DNA of 64,000 nucleotides, taken from assembly GCA_009741485.1 (NCBI GenBank), contig CM019217.1, positions 35,832,317 to 35,896,316 on the forward strand. Reading direction: 5' to 3'. Numbering within the stretch: the first letter of the stretch is position 1; each line of letters opens with the position of its first letter. Below, piece after piece: positions 50,301-61,604 of the stretch. The position numbers and the translations under genes are program-made. Below the pieces are notes generated by a model that worked only from the letters and a program-made list of their open reading frames with translations, ran no database searches and was not told where the DNA came from. This DNA comes from Malurus cyaneus samueli. Lineage: Eukaryota > Chordata > Aves > Passeriformes > Maluridae.

Positions 50301-53300
50301 TATACAAGGAATGAAAAAGGCAGATAGCATCTTTGAACCATCTTTTGATGGGAAGACAATATCTATGAGGCCAGTGATTGCTTTTTAATAATTTCTAAGA
50401 AGAAATTGGGGAAGGAAATTACCGAAAAAGTTTTCTGAGAATCTGAACCCCTGACAAAGGGAAGTAAATAATGTAAATGGGGTATATCTGTGTTTCTTGA
50501 TGAGGTGATGTCAAGTGAAAATCTGTGCATCAGGTAACATGAAGATTAATGTAGGAAGAAATTGAACAAAAAAAACATTTTGGGAAACATATGTCACATA
50601 TTTTCATCAATATGGTCATCTGTCACATAGGAATCTTAATTGTTGAGAAGATTTGATAATGAGCTACCTCTACCAAAATGAGAATATTCTTTTGAATACT
50701 GGGTAAGGAAAGATGTGGTAAGCCATGCAATAAATGATGTATTGGGTTATCCCCATTGTGAAAAATATTAAATGTTTTGTCTAAGATATCTGGATTATTG
50801 TAAGACATAAAATACATTAGTTGAACAAGTCTTCATGGAATAATAAATAAAAACAGGGAAAGGAGAGCTGGAGGGTGCAAAACATTAAGTGTGCCATCAC
50901 ATTACTGAGCTTGTGATAATACAGGAAACATTGATTCAATGCAAACGTTTATTGTCTGAAGAAAATAAAATGCTTCTATTCCTTGGTGGGGATTTCCATG
51001 ATGTACACTACCTGGATCAGTCATACTCCTCATTCTCTCTCTTGCAGAGCTGGGGGCCGGAAGATCTGTCTGCTGAACTTCTGGGTCCTCATCAATCTGC
51101 TGAGAGCACATCAGGAACAAGGAGTCTAGGTAACCCTAAGCTAAATTTTGTTTGAAAACTTTGCAAATGAAGCTCTGTAACATAAAATTAAAATTCTTGA
51201 TTGTTAGGAAATTCCCATTTTATTTTTTCTGCTGCAAAATGGAATAATCCTGCCCTACCCTTCCCATCAAGTTCCCAAAGAATGGAAATTCTCATATCTT
51301 GTCAGCTCTAATCAAAAATTTCTACTTGAGCAAGGAAGACCAGTTTGGCTATATTGTGCTGCAGAAGACTTGCAAAACAATTTAAATCTGCATCCCTGAA
51401 TTTTTCTTGGAATTGAGGGAATGATTTAAAAATTTGTTTCAGTTCACGCACTTTCTGATTTGATTTAATTTGACATATTAGCATGTATAGGTCAGGGAGC
51501 ATGATGAGACCTATATGTTGAATCTGTTTACTTTATTTTGTCACTAAGTCTTGCTTCGTCATGGGTACTCCTGACATTCCAACTGAACATATTTTGGATA
51601 TCTCTGTATAATAAACTATGATAATTAATATTACATTTATGTGAAGCAGATTTCAATACAGTATGTTTCCTCTTCCTTTTGTCAAAAAGTGTTCTTTTTA
51701 CTGCCTGTTCTCCAAATATGAGATAATAACTTTATTTCTCTAGTGAGATAGTTCTATCTATATGCATGTGTATTATGAATCCAAGGATAAAATTATTGTT
51801 GTCAGGACTTTTACCACTGTTCTGTGAGAGTACAGAGCAGTATAAAGACACTATGTTTTCCTTTATATTGTTTAGAAAATGTCCAGTCAGATAAAATTTG
51901 ACTCAAAAAAATTTGAGTCAAAGATCAAACTGTACTTTTCCCTTCAGAGACGCTTTTAAAAGATAGATCAATTTGTGTCCTGGCTCCGTTTCTTGCCTTG
52001 TTGCTTTAGGTTCCCCTCCTGTATTGAACTGGTTAATCTCAACATTTCTCCTTCAGGTTAATGTGCTTTTATGGTAGCAATGATGATTAACTCAAACCAA
52101 AATTTTCAGCCTTGTAGAATTATTTAAAAATACACAAACAATACTAGGCCTTCCCTGTGGAAAGATGCTTCCAACACAAAGCCCATTGCTCACAAAGGAA
52201 AATTTTTCATTCTTCACTTTAGGGAGAGAACATCAGGTTGATCCTTAATTGTTCATATATCATTTGTATGTTTGGGTAAAGGGCAGGGCTATCCTGAATT
52301 TGGTCTCTCTATGTGGAAGCACCATATTTATTACAACTGTGGAAAAGATGAAAATTAAATTATTAATACAGCATTTAAGCAAGGATTTTTCCCCCAATTG
52401 CTCAGTAGCATTAGCCATAGTAAAGAGTAATAATATAAAATAATGGACTTATTTATAATTTACATAACATTGGAAGAGGTATAGCTGACATACACATTTT
52501 ACAATCAAGTACAAAGGCACAAATTTCAGTTTTCTTTGATTCCATGACTGAATCATAGCTTTTTCATCTTTCATTCAGTGGGGTCTGGAGTGAGCAGCAT
52601 GATTGAGAAATGCAGAAATTACTGGAATACACAGAAGGAAGAGAGGCCAATCAGTTATGTAAGGACAGAGAATTTTTATGGGAAGTCCTGAATAATTATG
52701 GGAATTTTATGGGAAGGCTGAATAATTGCCTGTGGAAAGGGTTGCTCTCCTTCCTTAACCCATCCTGGAAACACTTGAGCTCATTTTCACCATTGCAGTC
52801 CTTGCTCTTGACTACAGTGCATTGATAAGTTAGTTAAGCTGGTGTGACTAACAGAAATATTATGCTAATCCCTCGTGACATTCAGTATTCATGAGTGTCT
52901 GTATAATGAATGTGAAAATTTATCTTCTGCAAAATATGAATACTAATCATTTGTCTCAGTACAAGACCTTACCTTCCAGTCCTATCCTCAAAGCTGTAAA
53001 TAATCCTCCATCTCTCTGAGGAAATATAGGTCTAATATTTTGGTTTTATGTCCTCATACTAAGAATCTGAATGCTCTAAATTNCCAACCAAAACCCAGAA
53101 ACCACAGTACTGATATTTTGAAATTTTTCCTATATGATCTTACTTTTGTGTAACTGAAGACACTTTTTATCATGTCCAATGAGGAAAATTTTTTGGTCAG
53201 TATTGCATCAAAATTATAGTTGTTGATGAAAAATGTAATGATGATATTTTATTACATAACAGAAGAAAATTAAATTTTGAATTACTTAATTCTGTAATAT

Positions 53301-53338
53301 TAATTTAAATTTGTGATATAACAATTTTTTTGGGGTAT
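47301..53338. other. AT-rich non-coding DNA
   Basis: No supportable gene in about 6 kb. It holds poly(A)/poly(T) tracts (47561-47574, 48789-48800, 49160-49171, 49671-49683), one ambiguous base (N) at 53083, and two AG...GT-framed candidate exons noted separately (48637-48667, 51048-51129). ORFs are all under 90 codons with no recognisable domain. Confidence 0.65.
51048..51129 (+). other. Candidate internal exon (82 bp), weak
   Basis: Preceded by a good pyrimidine tract and acceptor (CTCTCTCTTGCAG ending at 51047) and followed by GTAACC as donor (51130). The 82 bp are GC-richer than the surroundings and open in one frame, which reads through both splice sites. The encoded peptide does not resemble a family I recognise, and such AG...GT frames also arise by chance. 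There is no supporting neighbour exon apart from a tiny AG...GT segment at 48637-48667. Confidence 0.2.
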
Positions 53339-54266
53339 TGTCTTGGTTTGAAAAACAGGTGATTGTCGATGAAGGCAGGGACTCCTTTTGGAGTGGTGGA
53401 TATGACTCTCCTCTCTGAATTATTATAGTTTTGAAAATCACAGGCTTTCAGGCAAGAATATGGGTAAAAGGGAATAACAGTTTTTACTAATATGTATAAC
53501 AAGGTGAAACAAGTAACAATAACAATAGCAACAACCAGCCCAGTCCCAAACCCAGTGACAGCCTTACAGAGACACAGCCTCCCCTTTGGTGCAGTTACAT
53601 TCCCAGCTGGCAGGGGCGCTGTTGGCTCCTGGCTGGGCAGGGCGGGTGCGATGGTTCCCTGGCAGCTGCAGGGGGCGCTGTGGCGCAGGTCCCGGCTGGC
53701 TCAGATTTCCCGTGTTGCCAATGATGGACACAAAATGGCAGAGGTGGATGGAGAAGTTTCTCTGCAAAATTCACAGTGGAAACATTGACCTTGGTGCTCT
53801 TTTGGACAAGCAAGAAACTCAGGACCGCAAAGAGACGAGCAGAAATCCCGTGGCTGCGAAACAGGATGGAGCAGAGCTCACTCCTGAAGCTGGAATTGCA
53901 GGGGTTCTCGGCAAGGCACAAGGGAGAAGATCACAGTGCAGCAAACAGGAACTTAATGGGCAGAGATGCTGGGCTCCACAGAAAAAAAGAGCAAGCTAGT
54001 CCTCTCCGGAACAGCCAGCAGGTAGACTTCTTTCTCTCAGCGAAGCAGCAAAGGAAGTAAAGTTATTACTTCCCCCTACTACACAAGAAACACACACTTT
54101 TTCAGGCTTAGCAAGATCGTTTAGGTGGGGCACAGGTATCACTGTTTTTACTAATAGCCCAGCCATTAAAAGTATGACTTGGCAATTAGTGTATTTCAGC
54201 AACAAATGGGAAAGAAAAAATTCTTAAAGAAAGGGAACAAAAGGGGAAAAATCTTAACCCACAACA
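53339..54266 (-). mobile_element. Solo LTR (928 bp) with 5-bp target-site duplication
   Basis: On the minus strand it begins TGTTGTGGGTTAAGA (54266) and ends AAACCAAGACA (53339), giving TG...CA ends. The flanks carry a perfect direct repeat GGTAT (53334-53338 and 54267-54271). A 5-bp duplication is typical of ERV-L-like and some ERV-K-like avian elements. Near the 3' end on the minus strand, TTAGTAAAAACTGTTATTCC looks like a decayed poly(A)-signal region. The centre is GC-rich (53600-53700) and gives overlapping chance ORFs (up to 137 codons). No internal retroviral sequence remains, consistent with LTR-LTR recombination. Confidence 0.85.
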
Positions 54267-54271
54267 GGTAT

Positions 54272-57200
54272 GTATTCATAGTGATGGAATGCTTTTTATA
54301 TAGCTATAAAAATCGTGTGTATGGGCTTTTTAGATAAGTAATAAAGCACGAAATTATTTTTGTGGCAAGTGTCTTGAATAACTTCAGAACAACTGTGTGG
54401 TCTAAAAGATTTAGAATTTATTTGCATTAAGTTTGGACTTTATGTATCGAGGTAATTTAGACTAAAAGTCCTTCCTCTGCTTTTTCAGATTTGCTTCCAG
54501 GCTAGAAACAGGAATTTTTATTTTGCCTGGTTTATTTTCCTTACATATTTTGTCATCACCCATGCTTGGGTTCAAAATTGGGGAAAAAACTCCCACAACC
54601 AACCATCACCATTTCTTTTCAGGGGAGGGATAATACTATATTTTCTTCCAGTTATTTTTGCATAACTATCTTCCTGACTTTTTGCCCTCACAGATTTTCT
54701 TTGTATTTATATGATTATGGAACTCTACAATTTGTTTCAATATCTTCTGCAGGATATCACTTGCTTTGTCTTTAAACAGATCACATGGCACGTTTGATAT
54801 CCCCTTATTTTTCAAAGTTTTTACTTATTCAGAGACCAAAAAGAAGCAATAAATAATATTAGAAATAAAACAATTAATATTGAGCAAAGGACTGTTGTGG
54901 AAATCTGCATCTCATAACTTAAGCAAAAACTAGTCTTGGCTAAAGAGGTGCTTTGGGATTTGGAACATCTGTGGTAACACAGCTTCAAAAATGGCAGCAA
55001 GAATGCACAGTAGCCCATCAGCAGTTAAGGTAGAACATTCAGAGTCATTTAAAAAGTGGTAAAGGGTTAAATCAGCAGATTTTATGCTGCAACACCATGA
55101 GTTCCTTCTAATTCTTTCTGAAAGTTTTGCACTTAAAAGAAGCTGAACTGAGAGCTGCCAGAGTGCCAGAGTGACAGGGAAAGTGAGAGGAAAAGCAAAG
55201 AAGAAGCTGATGTGAGGTGGCTAATATGAGGTAAAAATCAGCTACTGAAAAAGCTTGTGACTTTTAAAATTTGGGGTTTTCAAAGGATTAGGTTTTCCTG
55301 ATGAGGGTTTTGCTGGCTTTTGAATGTGTGCGTAGCAAATGACAGCTCTGGTGTTCTTAGTTGTGTGCTAAGCAGAAATAATGTGCGGCAAAAGTCCTGG
55401 GTGGAAGGAGAAAAACAGAAAATAGAAGGGATTTATGGCAGCTCAGTGGCTCAGTCATGAACAGGATGAAGGTCTGTGCCTTTCTGTGCAGTGGCCTTTC
55501 TGCTGAAATAAATGGTTTGCCTAATCTTATATTGTTTAGAAAAAATACCTAGAGGACAGAGAGAGAAAGCAACACACCAAATAAATCTAGTTGAATTATT
55601 TTGTTAGCTCACCTCCAACACCATTTTGAATACCTTGTAGAGCTGGCATCATGTGATGCAAAAGAAAGGAGAATTCACAGGTTTTTCCCTATAAAGTGTG
55701 ATATAGCAGCTGGTAGGAAACTGTGAGGGAAGCCCACAGTAATAATCTTAATGAGTACAGAAAGTTATTAAGGTACATATAAAGTAGACTCCTGGAAAAA
55801 ATCAACTCCAGGAGGTAAGCAGGGGAGAGAATCAGTAAAATCTCCTATTTAGATATCCACTGCATATGGATGTGTACAAATATACAACATAAAACAAACA
55901 AACAAACTGAAAAGAGAAGACAAAAGTATCGAAGTATCATAGATCGATTGAACTACATACTTTTGATAAATAAAAGTGAAGTTATTTTATCCAGCACTAA
56001 AAAAGTGTGTATTTTCTTCAGCATTGTGATATCTGAATTAACCAGAGATATTGCATTATACATGGAGATTAGACCAGAACTGAATTCAGCAAAAATGGAC
56101 AAAGAAGACATAAAATTTTAAATAGTTCTGTGATACTGCAGGCTGTGTGACTGCTCTGAAGATTTGCTGTCCCTAGTGAATAATGGATAGAGTGTGATTT
56201 CTTTCAAGGGAATTAAAGGCTAGCTAATGAAAATTTTGAAGAGGGGTGCAATTACCCTGCCTGAAGTGAACTGAAAAGAAAAAAAAATATAGATAGGTCA
56301 TTATCAAACAAAATAGTATGAACACTAGAAAAAAAAGCTCATTTGCTTAGTTTCCAGTTATTCTTTCATTATTTTTTGTATGAAGATACTGCATTAAAAA
56401 TAAGACATATCCCATGTTAAAACCAGAAATAGTTCGCACCTCACTAAATAAATATGTTTTTTTATTTTTATATTGAGGTAAAAAAAAATAATGACAAGAT
56501 GTTGTAATATGCCCCTAAAAGCTAATTTCCATTTGCTAGCCACCAAGGATACAAGGACATGGAATATTTATTTTATACCTTTTTCTTTTCTTTGTCTTTT
56601 CTTTTTCCTTAATTTTCAAATCAGGGGTGGGTTTGTTTGTATGTATTTATTGTTGCATATTACATTTGACACTTGTGATTTTGTCTGGAAAGTTGGGATG
56701 GTAAAATAACAAAGTGTCAGGAAAGTAAAATAAAGAAGAATCAGTATGTCTGTTGTGTTTTATGTGAAGACTTTTATTCATCTGTAAAGAGTTGAAGGCT
56801 CTTCTGTGACTTCATTGCATGTGTGTGTCATGCAGCAGTAGAGAAGGGAATGCAATGTAGAATATCCATTCTGGAAAGATTCTTGAAAGAATTAGTGTAA
56901 TTATTGAATAGTCTAGAGGGCTGAAAGAATATGCTTGCGTGGGACAGGCACAAATACTGATTCTGAGTGAACTGGATGTCAGGTACTTTAACATAACAAT
57001 TATGGCTTGTTTTGGTTTTGTAATCACCATGGTTAGAAGCAAGCTTTTAAAAGGCATCAGAAATCTATGCAAAATGAGTGCCAGAATAGAACATATTATT
57101 TCATATAAAAGCACCCTTGCCATGCCAAATGTTCGAGATAAGCACTGCTTTGTAGTATCATCACTCAGCTCTGCATCTACATATTCTAAAAGTCTGCTTT

Positions 57201-59372
57201 GTACTGCAATTGACTAGAAGATATTTGGTGATTACTTGGTTTGTCAACACACAGAATATTTAGCCCACAGTAATGGCTTTGCAAAAGTGCCAAGAAAGGA
57301 GTCCAGTTCTTGCACAATTTCAACTGCTTCTTTCAACTCTATGGTAAGATAAAACCTGGAGTTAAGATAAACCTTATTGCAGAACGTTGTGTCCAGGCAG
57401 TGGCTAAGTTTCTTACTCTGCAAGGAAGTCTTTCCTGGACCATCATTTCCTCATGAAATTTAGTTAAACTATCTGTGCAAAAGTCAGCCATACCATCCTT
57501 CCTTATTTGCATTTACGTAAATACAGAAAAGCAGGTGGCCAGAATCCATTTTATAAATTATGATTAAAAAAACCCAACACAATTTTTAATGCAGCACAAA
57601 TATTCATTTTGAGATTAAAAACCATGTCTGCATACAGCTAACAGAAAAATAGAGTTTTTATAATTGATTGTAAGACAGATTCTGTGACAATGACATTGAA
57701 GAATTGTTAGAGGTTTTATCTACACTTTTCAGTAATAGCTTAAGGTAGAAACAGCTTTTCCAATTGCAGAGATGCCCAAATAATTTTTTTAATTCATTTT
57801 TTTGAAAAATTGCCCTTTTGCTCTTTATTAAAAATTAACTACTCTGTGACCAATTTAGTTCATGTAATAGATACAGTATATTTGCCTACTCTCTGGATAG
57901 CACAAGGTATAAAGAATACAGAAAATGATGATGAAGAAAAAAAGCAGTATTTAGAAATTAGAGTAATTTGTCTTCAGCTCTACACTTCCATGCTGGGGAC
58001 AAATATGATTTCTGCAGAAAAAGGGACAGGGGACACACTGAAATGAAGTATTCAGGCATTGGTTCCTATATATGCTAGAAGTTGTCCAGGTTGTTCCATA
58101 GTCTTTCAGGGCTTTATACCTGACTTCCAAAAAAAGGCTAGTTTAACTCAGCTGAACCTGTCTTTTATCATATTTACTGCATTTATACACTTATGAGAAA
58201 AGAGAGGAATCAAATGAAAAGGTTTTTTCCTATGTTTACTAAAAATAACAAGAAGAAAATTTCAGCTAACATTGGGAAGACATACATATTTTTCTTTATA
58301 GCTGAAAAACCTTTTTGCTATTTAGAATTCTATATAGGGGAAGTTTTTCTCTATGAGTTAAAACTTAACGAGGACATGTCTGAGGATAAAGCACAGCACA
58401 ATGCAATATGTTGACTCTGTAGTTCCTCCTTATGCAATGAAATTTATTAAGACTTTTTTTATAAAAAACATTTATACTACATTTCCTAAAAGAATATAAT
58501 GAGCTAGTGTTTTCCATCAAAATCTAAGTGGGTAAGTGATAAATTATCAACAGAAGACATGAGAAAATTTCATCAGTAATTCTGGGTTGGTATTAGATGT
58601 TTGCTCATACATACTAACATAAATTTGTATGTTATCTGAATAGATCTCTATGTAAATTGATAAAAAACCTTTAAATTATATGTAGTTAAAACATAATTAC
58701 ATTTACCTATAGCAATTCTGAAATAATATATTATATTTAATGATAATATAATGATAATATACATGATAATATAATGATAATATAATTACCCTGAAGTCTA
58801 TGCTCTTCCTTCTTTTTTCCCTTCGTTCATATGGTAATCAAGAAGTGGTTATTCACACAAGATTTAACTTTTTTTGTGATACTTTCAAACTATTAATTAC
58901 TTGTTTAATTTTACAATATAATATTATTAATAACTTTTTAAATATTTATTTTAATTTATATGATATTCAATTATATAATTATATTATAATGATTATATGA
59001 TAATAATAATAAATAATAATTGATTATATAATTACCTGATAATAATCTTGCTCTCCTCTTCTTTTATCATCTGCATTATGTTTAATACAGTGATTTAAGA
59101 TTAAAGCTGTGTGATAGGAATGATTCAGAAAAATCTAGCTAATAAAGACTTGTTTATTTTTACCAGATATATGTATTAATACCCTCAACCTAAGCTTTTT
59201 AATTTGATATGTTTTCTTAACAGATAGGATCCTATACAGATGTTTAAATTGTTCACTGTCATGGTAACATGTTTTATGTAGGGGTATTTTAGTAGGCCTG
59301 CTGTTATGCTCCTTTCCCTGTGTTTTAATTAGTGCACATAGCCCTTTCACGTGAGTATAGCTTAGTCATCTC
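54272..59372. other. AT-rich non-coding DNA
   Basis: About 5 kb with no supportable gene. ORFs are at most 103 codons and unrecognisable. The composition becomes extremely AT-rich towards the right (see 58715-59045), just before the ERV LTR. Confidence 0.65.
58715..59045. repeat. AT-rich island with imperfect ATAATATAATG repeats
   Basis: Repeated TGATAATATAATGATAATAT units at 58740-58788, then further ATAAT/TTATA-rich sequence to about 59045, including AATAATAATAAATAATAATT. The motif ATAATTACC(C)TGA occurs at both ends of the island (58781 and 59027). Probably simple-sequence expansion. Confidence 0.7.
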
Positions 59373-60022
59373 TGTAGTGGGTTTGTGAGTTGAACACCCT
59401 AGAGGTGTAGTTTCAAGTTGAATCACTGCATGTGGTGAAGCAGTGTGTAATACAGGCCGACAAGCAGGAATTTACTGTTGCATTCACCGCCAAGCCATGC
59501 TAAGCAAAAGAGAAGGAAACGTGTTGTTTTGAAAGCATTCGCTTGCCAGGCAAGAGTGGTGGGCTTCCCAGAAATGTTCAGTTTTGATCTCAACAGCCAC
59601 TGAAACTGATGGCAGATTTTATGAACTCCAAATGAATTCCCACTGAAATGAGAGGAGTTAAACCATCAGTGTTATCAGTGCTGCAATGTCAGAAAACTTG
59701 GTGCTTGCCAGACAATGGCAGTAACTGCAGTTTATGAAACATGATCACAGTGTTGCTTCATGGCATTCATGGTCCTCAAGTTATGTCCCTAACAGGCTGA
59801 GAGAGACCAATATGATTTTTATTTATGCCTCAACATGTGTTATGTGCTGGAAGCTCTGTCCCTCAGGAGGCTTTGCCTGTCAGCCACTCAGGGTGCAGAC
59901 AGCTTCCCCTGCTGCTCTGCAAACGCCCTGCCCCCCTTGCTGGTGGGGCAGATGCCCGGATGCCCGGGAAAACAGCATGCGGAAAAATCGCGCAGGAAAT
60001 CACGCTATGGGAGAGCGAGGCC

Positions 60023-60030
60023 TATAAAAG
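60023..60030 (+). promoter_or_regulatory. LTR TATA box
   Basis: TATAAAAG in the context GGCCTATAAAAGCAGC, a strong TATA match placed about 650 bp inside the LTR, so transcription would start at about 60050-60060. Confidence 0.65.
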
Positions 60031-60321
60031 CAGCTAACTGCGACACAAGGAGGGCCATTTTTTCTTTGGGGTTCTTGGAAAGAGCAGGGGCCTGCCTGGA
60101 GGGTCACCTTGGCCTCCCCCACTCCCTTGCTTTTCCTTTTCTTTTCTCCCTGTGGTCCTGCCTTCCCTGTCCGCACCTGTCCTGCCCATGTTTGGCCGCT
60201 TCCCCGAGGCAGCTCGACACTGTGACAACCTCGTGTTTGCTCTTCCCGACGGAGCCGCCGCCTGCAGCAGATGCTGTCGTGGGTCCCGCAGCAACCCACA
60301 GCAGCCAGCCTGCCACAGCCA

Positions 60322-60520
60322 TGTGTCCGGTGGTGCCCGCAGCCCCATCCTGCCCACAGCCGTGTGTCCGGCGGTGCCCGCAGCCCCATCCTGCCCACAG
60401 CCGTGTGTCCGGTGGTGCCCGCAGCCCCATCCTGCCCACAGCCGTGTCCGCAGTGCGCAGTGCGCCCTCCCTGCCCCAGCCGTGTGTCCGGCAGTGTCCG
60501 CAGCCCCATCCTGCCCACAG
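60322..60520. repeat. 41-bp GC-rich minisatellite inside the LTR
   Basis: Three near-identical 41-bp units begin TGTGTCCGG at 60322, 60363 and 60404. After a degenerate interval, a fourth unit begins at 60483. Each contains GTGCCCGCAGCCCCATCCTG or a one-base variant. Copy differences are mostly GGTGG versus GGCGG. Consistent with replication slippage after or before integration. Confidence 0.9.
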
Positions 60521-60820
60521 CAGCAGCAGCTATCTCACGAGTGTGCCCGTAGCCACGGCACCGTGTTCTCCGCCGACAGGAGGGACACGCAGCCGCTGCT
60601 GTTTGGAAATTTTGCCCAGCTCGCCTCGGGAGCCGCGCAGGCTCCTCGCGGTTCGCAGCACACACGCTCCTTCTGCCGAACTGATGCCGGCGGGGTGTCT
60701 GGGGTACAGCGGTAACAATCTGTCTGCTATTCTGTCTCTCTCCGTTACTCTTTTTCCCTCTTTGTTCCCTTTTCTATCCCCCCTTGGTAGGAATTGGTAG
60801 AACGCTTACCCTTTTTTATC

Positions 60821-60826
60821 AATAAA
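60821..60826 (+). promoter_or_regulatory. LTR polyadenylation signal
   Basis: AATAAA in the context TTATCAATAAACAGTTCTC, about 110 bp before the primer binding site, followed by T-rich sequence. The position fits the R/U5 boundary of an LTR. Confidence 0.65.
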
Positions 60827-60935
60827 CAGTTCTCAGATATAATATTGCCATGTTTGCCCTTTATTTTTTGTCCAAGAAATCTATTAAAAGAATCCTCCCT
60901 GACTCCCTCTTTTCAAGCTGGATGGGAGATTAAAT

Positions 60936-60953
60936 TGGTGGCAGTGGTGGGAC
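60936..60953 (+). other. Retroviral primer binding site, tRNA-Leu type
   Basis: Reads TGGTGGCAGTGGTGGGAC. The complement of the 3' end of vertebrate tRNA-Leu with CCA is TGGTGGCAGCGGTGGGAT (from general knowledge), a 16 of 18 match. It lies immediately downstream of the LTR poly(A) region and upstream of gag, the expected place. Confidence 0.75.
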
Positions 60954-61046
60954 TTTTGGACAAAAAAAAATGATATCTACTTTAAATAGCTTGGTGTGTG
61001 AGTTTTAGGGAGAGATTTACTTGGGCATTGAAAGAAAAAAAACAAA

Positions 61047-61440
61047 CGGTGTGACCCTTCCTGAAATGTGTTGCCTGTAACTGATTCACTGTGTGTTCTC
61101 TCTGTGTGTACCTTTTGGGGTACTTTGAGACTTGTATAGTGTGACCCTCTTTGTGACACATTCTACACCCCTTTCTGTAGCTCTTTGTGTAACTGCCTTT
61201 GTGCCTGATGGTGTGTTCTCTTGGGTGGTGCTTTTAGGGGCACTTGGAGACTTTACAGTGAGACCCCACTCGAGAAGTATTTTTTGTCCCCTTTTTGCAG
61301 TGTATTAGGTCGTATTTGAAAGTGTGTTCTCTTGGGGAGTGCTTTGGGGCACTCAGAAATCTTACAGTGGGACCCTCCTCAAGAATTGTTTGCCCCTTCT
61401 CGCAGTGTGATGGGTTGTTTTTTGCAGGGTCAGGCTGCTT
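61047..61440 (+). repeat. Tandem repeats (~112-120 bp) in the ERV leader
   Basis: Three imperfect units start at GTGTGTTCTC (61091, 61211, 61323). Each continues with a (T)TTGGGG(T/C)ACT-like segment, GAGACTT or AAATCTTACAGTG, GACCC, and a T-rich (C)CCCTTTTTGCAGTG-like end. A partial unit (GTGTGACCC at about 61050) precedes them. They lie between the primer site and the gag start, where packaging and splice-donor signals usually lie. I make no claim about function. Confidence 0.75.
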
Positions 61441-61604
61441 GCAGAGTTTCTCCCAGAGGATAGAAAAATGTTACCCTCTCCAGGAGGTGGTGTGTAGTTA
61501 GCTAGGATCTTTTGTGTGTGTTTGGAGAGTGCTTAGTTCAAGGATTGAGTTAAAGTGTGGGCCATCCCAAAAGTCGTTTGCCCGCGATTCAGTGAACAAT
61601 AGCA

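Larger units (their letters stand above)
59373..60932 (+). mobile_element. ERV 5' LTR (~1.55 kb) with long GC-rich transcribed part
   Basis: The start (TGTAGTGGGTTTGTGAG) is inferred from the TG and the change in composition. The end is placed just before the primer site. A TATA box (60023-60030) and an AATAAA signal (60821-60826) lie almost 800 bp apart, so the R region would be unusually long. That interval carries a 41-bp minisatellite (60322-60520) and a CT-rich stretch (60115-60180). Overlapping long ORFs here (up to 321 codons + and 221 codons -) follow from GC-rich, stop-poor repeats and are not called as genes. The precise 3' end is uncertain because no clean CA precedes the primer site. 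Confidence 0.65.

Noticed and set aside
60322..60520. Identity with the 41-bp avian CNM/PO41-type satellite
   Set aside because: The period matches, but the unit is uniformly GC-rich and lacks the A-tract and T-tract clusters characteristic of that satellite.
59835..60800. A 321-codon + ORF and a 221-codon minus ORF
   Set aside because: They overlap each other within an LTR, cover a GC-rich 41-bp minisatellite, and show only Pro/Ser/Cys or Gly/Arg-rich low-complexity protein. Chance stop-free sequence.
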